The notes under the pieces: model-generated | Told to the model about the DNA's origin: nothing | Databases searched by the model: none | What the model saw: the letters and a program-made list of their open reading frames with translations, nothing else | Made by a program: the position numbers and the translations under genes | In this document: in pieces, positions 22,213 to 24,299 of the stretch | Numbering within the stretch: position 1 is the first letter of the stretch | How the letters are laid out: each line of letters opens with the position of its first letter | Origin: a virus | DNA length: 24,299 nt | Reading direction: 5' to 3' (one strand) | Virus record (IMG/VR): IMGVR_UViG_3300022935_000116 | Location: 1 to 24,299 of that record

Positions 22213-23349
22213 ATGAGACCTAAAGCATTCTTTATTAATGGTGGTGCAGGAAGAGTTCTTTCCTCCATCCCCGCATTAGAAAAATACGCCGAAACCCATG
22301 ACGATTTCATCATCGTTTGTGAGGGGGGCACAGACTTTTATAAGGGACACCCCGTTCTTCATGGGAAGTGTTTCGATAACTGGCATAAAAATCTTTTCGA
22401 AGACTACATCAAAAATAGAGATTGTGTTAGTGTAGAACCATATAGAAATTGGTGGTATTACAATCAAAAGTGTAGTATTGCTCAGGCTTTTGATATGATC
22501 ATCAACGAACTCGATGAACCAAGAGAAGTTGGCGATCCATCAATTCATCTCAATAAGATGGAAGTAGTAACCGCACAGAATATTCTTGCAGAAGTTAGAG
22601 CCGGCACAGGAAAGGAAAAGGTAGTAGTTGTTCAACCTTTCGGTAGAGGTGTCACTAGTGTCGGTGATTTCGTTGTTGATCCTGGTTCAAGAAGCATGAA
22701 TATGGTCAACACTGTTGATATCATTAATGATCTCAAAAAAGACTATGCCGTGGTTATTATGAGTGAAGTTCACTTCCCATTGGAAGAGAATGAAGAGAAG
22801 TCAAAACATAAGGTAGCCCGACCAAAAGTCGATGATATCCGAATTTGGGCTGGGTTGATTGAAGGTGCAGATCATTTTATTGGGTGCGATAGTGTTGGAC
22901 AACACATTGCAAAGGCACTTGGTAAAACTGCAACTGTTGTAATTGGTTCTACATATCCTATTAATATTTCATACCCAGATTGCAGTGACTTCGATATCAT
23001 TGACATTGGCGAAGGAAAAAGAAAGTATGAACCCATCAGAATTACGATGGATGATGAACGTACTAGATACAATGATCAGGCATGTGAAATGTCTTCTGAT
23101 CAAGTAAAACAAGTTATTGCATCTGCAAGAAAGAGACTTGGTAAACCAGGAAAATATACTGGACCCACTCTAGAACAACTTGCGGCACAAAATGGTCAGG
23201 CAGAAACACTTGCACCTTCAATGCCCCCTCTGCAACAACAAGAATTTTCAACTTTGCAACCAACTAAGTTGAATATTCCAACAACAGCAGTGAAACCCAG
23301 TAAAGGATTCAAATCTGAAGTTGAAAATCTCTTAAAGTCTGCAAAATAA
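22213..23349 (+). CDS. GT9-like glycosyltransferase with low-complexity tail
   Basis: A 378-residue protein. The N-terminus (FFINGGAGRVLSSIPALEKY) takes the place of the GD-x-x-x-x-x-P loop of GT-B fold glycosyltransferases of family 9, the heptosyltransferase family. Residues 212-249 (WAGLIEGADHFIGCDSVGQHI, then AKALGKTATVVIGSTYP) match the family 9 sugar-nucleotide site (ADxxIGxDSGxxHxAxALGxP). The usual DSG is here DSV-G. A transfer of a sugar to a glycan is expected; donor and acceptor are unknown. From about residue 310 to the end the protein has a Gln/Pro/Thr-rich tail not typical of the family. The ribosome site is poor. The carbamoyltransferase gene follows after 13 bases, so they likely form one transcription unit and act on the same product. 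Confidence 0.75.
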   Translation: MRPKAFFINGGAGRVLSSIPALEKYAETHDDFIIVCEGGTDFYKGHPVLHGKCFDNWHKNLFEDYIKNRDCVSVEPYRNWWYYNQKCSIAQAFDMIINELDEPREVGDPSIHLNKMEVVTAQNILAEVRAGTGKEKVVVVQPFGRGVTSVGDFVVDPGSRSMNMVNTVDIINDLKKDYAVVIMSEVHFPLEENEEKSKHKVARPKVDDIRIWAGLIEGADHFIGCDSVGQHIAKALGKTATVVIGSTYPINISYPDCSDFDIIDIGEGKRKYEPIRITMDDERTRYNDQACEMSSDQVKQVIASARKRLGKPGKYTGPTLEQLAAQNGQAETLAPSMPPLQQQEFSTLQPTKLNIPTTAVKPSKGFKSEVENLLKSAK

Positions 23350-23362
23350 TTCGGAGTTTATT

Positions 23363-24299
23363 ATGGCACAATGGATTGCTGGTCTCACTAGAGGACACAA
23401 TGGCGGCATTTGTCTTCTAAAGGATGGAGAAGTTGTTTTCTCTATCGAAGAGGAACGACTCTCTAGAGTCAAATATGATGGCGGCCCATTTGCTGCCATG
23501 ATTGAAATCAAGAAGTATACCGACAAACTTGATTATCTTGTAATTGCTCACACTCAACCTCTGCGAGAAACACCTGGTCACACAGGTGCTGCTGGTCATA
23601 TTGATTTCACGGGGGATGATGTTTACACTGGTTTAGCCCGAAAATTAGGTCTCATTGATAGAAAGGCCGAACTGTGGCCACAACATCCACAAGTAATTGA
23701 TCTGAGTAGAAATCATCACAAACTTCATGCTGCCTGTGCTTTCTACAGATCAGGTTTTGAAGATGCTGTTGCAGTGGTTGTAGATGGTGCAGGCACATTC
23801 ATTCCTATGAATATGAATGGTCGCCAAGAAACTGTATGGGAATTGGAATCTATTTTTGATTGTGGATATCCTTCAGAGTTCAGAACTCTTTATAAACACT
23901 TAGGTGGAAGAGGACCATATCAATCGTTCCATTTCCCAGAGTTTGATAGTACTGATGAAGGAGAACCAGGATTTAAACATGAAATGGTTCTGGATGATAG
24001 TGCTGGTATCGTTAAGGCATATGAGGCCGCAACTTCGTATTGTGGGTTCAAACCAATTGAAGCTGGTAAGACTATGGGTCTCTTCCCATACGGAAAACCA
24101 AATGATAATGTTCCCAAGATTTATGGAGACTGTGGAGGAACATCTGATTGGAAAACATCCAATAGAGATGTAATTACACCAAACTATCCTAATGGTGCGT
24201 TTGTTAATGAAGGTAGATTTCCATACCTCAGAACAGAGTTTGAACTCTATGAAAAGGCACAAAATGGAAAGTTTGATCTCACCAAATTAGAGAACCGTA
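23363..24299 (+). CDS. NodU/CmcH-family carbamoyltransferase, 3' partial
   Basis: The ATG at 23363 has GGAG (23353-23356) 6 bases upstream, and the frame stays open for 312 codons to the window end. Enzymes of this family transfer a carbamoyl group from carbamoyl phosphate to a hydroxyl of a sugar or antibiotic, through a carbamoyl-adenylate. Visible marks are GHNGGICLLKDGEVVFSIEE followed by ERLSR (residues 11-35), the H-x-x-x-H metal pair (H118 and H122, in NHHKLHAACAFYRSGF), the VVVDGAG loop with D141, and GKTMGLFPYG further on. These belong to the Kae1/ASKHA-like N-terminal half; the C-terminal half lies beyond the window. It is soluble, with no signal peptide. Known members have about 500-600 residues, so around half is missing here. 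It is probably co-transcribed with the glycosyltransferase before it. Confidence 0.9.
   Translation, partial: MAQWIAGLTRGHNGGICLLKDGEVVFSIEEERLSRVKYDGGPFAAMIEIKKYTDKLDYLVIAHTQPLRETPGHTGAAGHIDFTGDDVYTGLARKLGLIDRKAELWPQHPQVIDLSRNHHKLHAACAFYRSGFEDAVAVVVDGAGTFIPMNMNGRQETVWELESIFDCGYPSEFRTLYKHLGGRGPYQSFHFPEFDSTDEGEPGFKHEMVLDDSAGIVKAYEAATSYCGFKPIEAGKTMGLFPYGKPNDNVPKIYGDCGGTSDWKTSNRDVITPNYPNGAFVNEGRFPYLRTEFELYEKAQNGKFDLTKLENR

Overview
This window looks like a late structural region of a marine T4-like cyanophage (a contractile-tailed phage of Synechococcus or Prochlorococcus). The evidence is a one-direction run of very large beta-rich, glycine-rich virion proteins of families I recognise from cyanomyoviruses, several T4-late-type TATAAATA boxes just upstream of genes, short intergenic gaps, intrinsic terminators, and a NodU-type carbamoyltransferase beside a GT9-like glycosyltransferase. 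All genes I accept lie on the + strand. I see no tRNA, rRNA, CRISPR array, insertion sequence, integrase or replication gene, and no gene-free stretch longer than about 105 bases. The phage assignment rests on family recognition from memory; no database search was run.

Layout. (1) Bases 1-5971: a very large virion protein, open at its 5' end, of the type found in cyanophage baseplate/fibre regions. (2) 5973-7211: a small coiled-coil protein, a small Ig-like baseplate-type protein and a 225-residue tail protein with a fibre-type C-terminal domain. (3) 7257-8264: a 335-residue structural protein with a good ribosome site and C-rich codon use, followed by a strong terminator. (4) 8347-13323: a 1658-residue repeat protein. 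(5) 13386-18697: a small protein with an Mtd-type N-terminus, a 134-residue unknown, and a 1475-residue fibre-like protein built from carbohydrate-binding-like modules, a probable beta-helix and a tip domain, followed by a terminator. (6) 18769-21180: three tandem paralogous cysteine- and glycine-rich proteins, followed by a terminator. (7) 21284-22153: a probable tail-fibre assembly chaperone. (8) 22213-24299: a GT9-like glycosyltransferase and a carbamoyltransferase that runs off the window.

How it fits together (inference). The fibre, small adhesin-like genes and chaperone occur in the same order as the T-even g37-g38 type of module. The three paralogs share fixed N- and C-terminal blocks and differ in the middle, as expected for exchangeable receptor-binding tips. 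The closing glycosyltransferase/carbamoyltransferase pair suggests sugar modification, of the host envelope or the virion, rather than assembly. The most interesting part of the window is the tandem cysteine-rich trio, followed by the segmentally repetitive 1658-residue protein.
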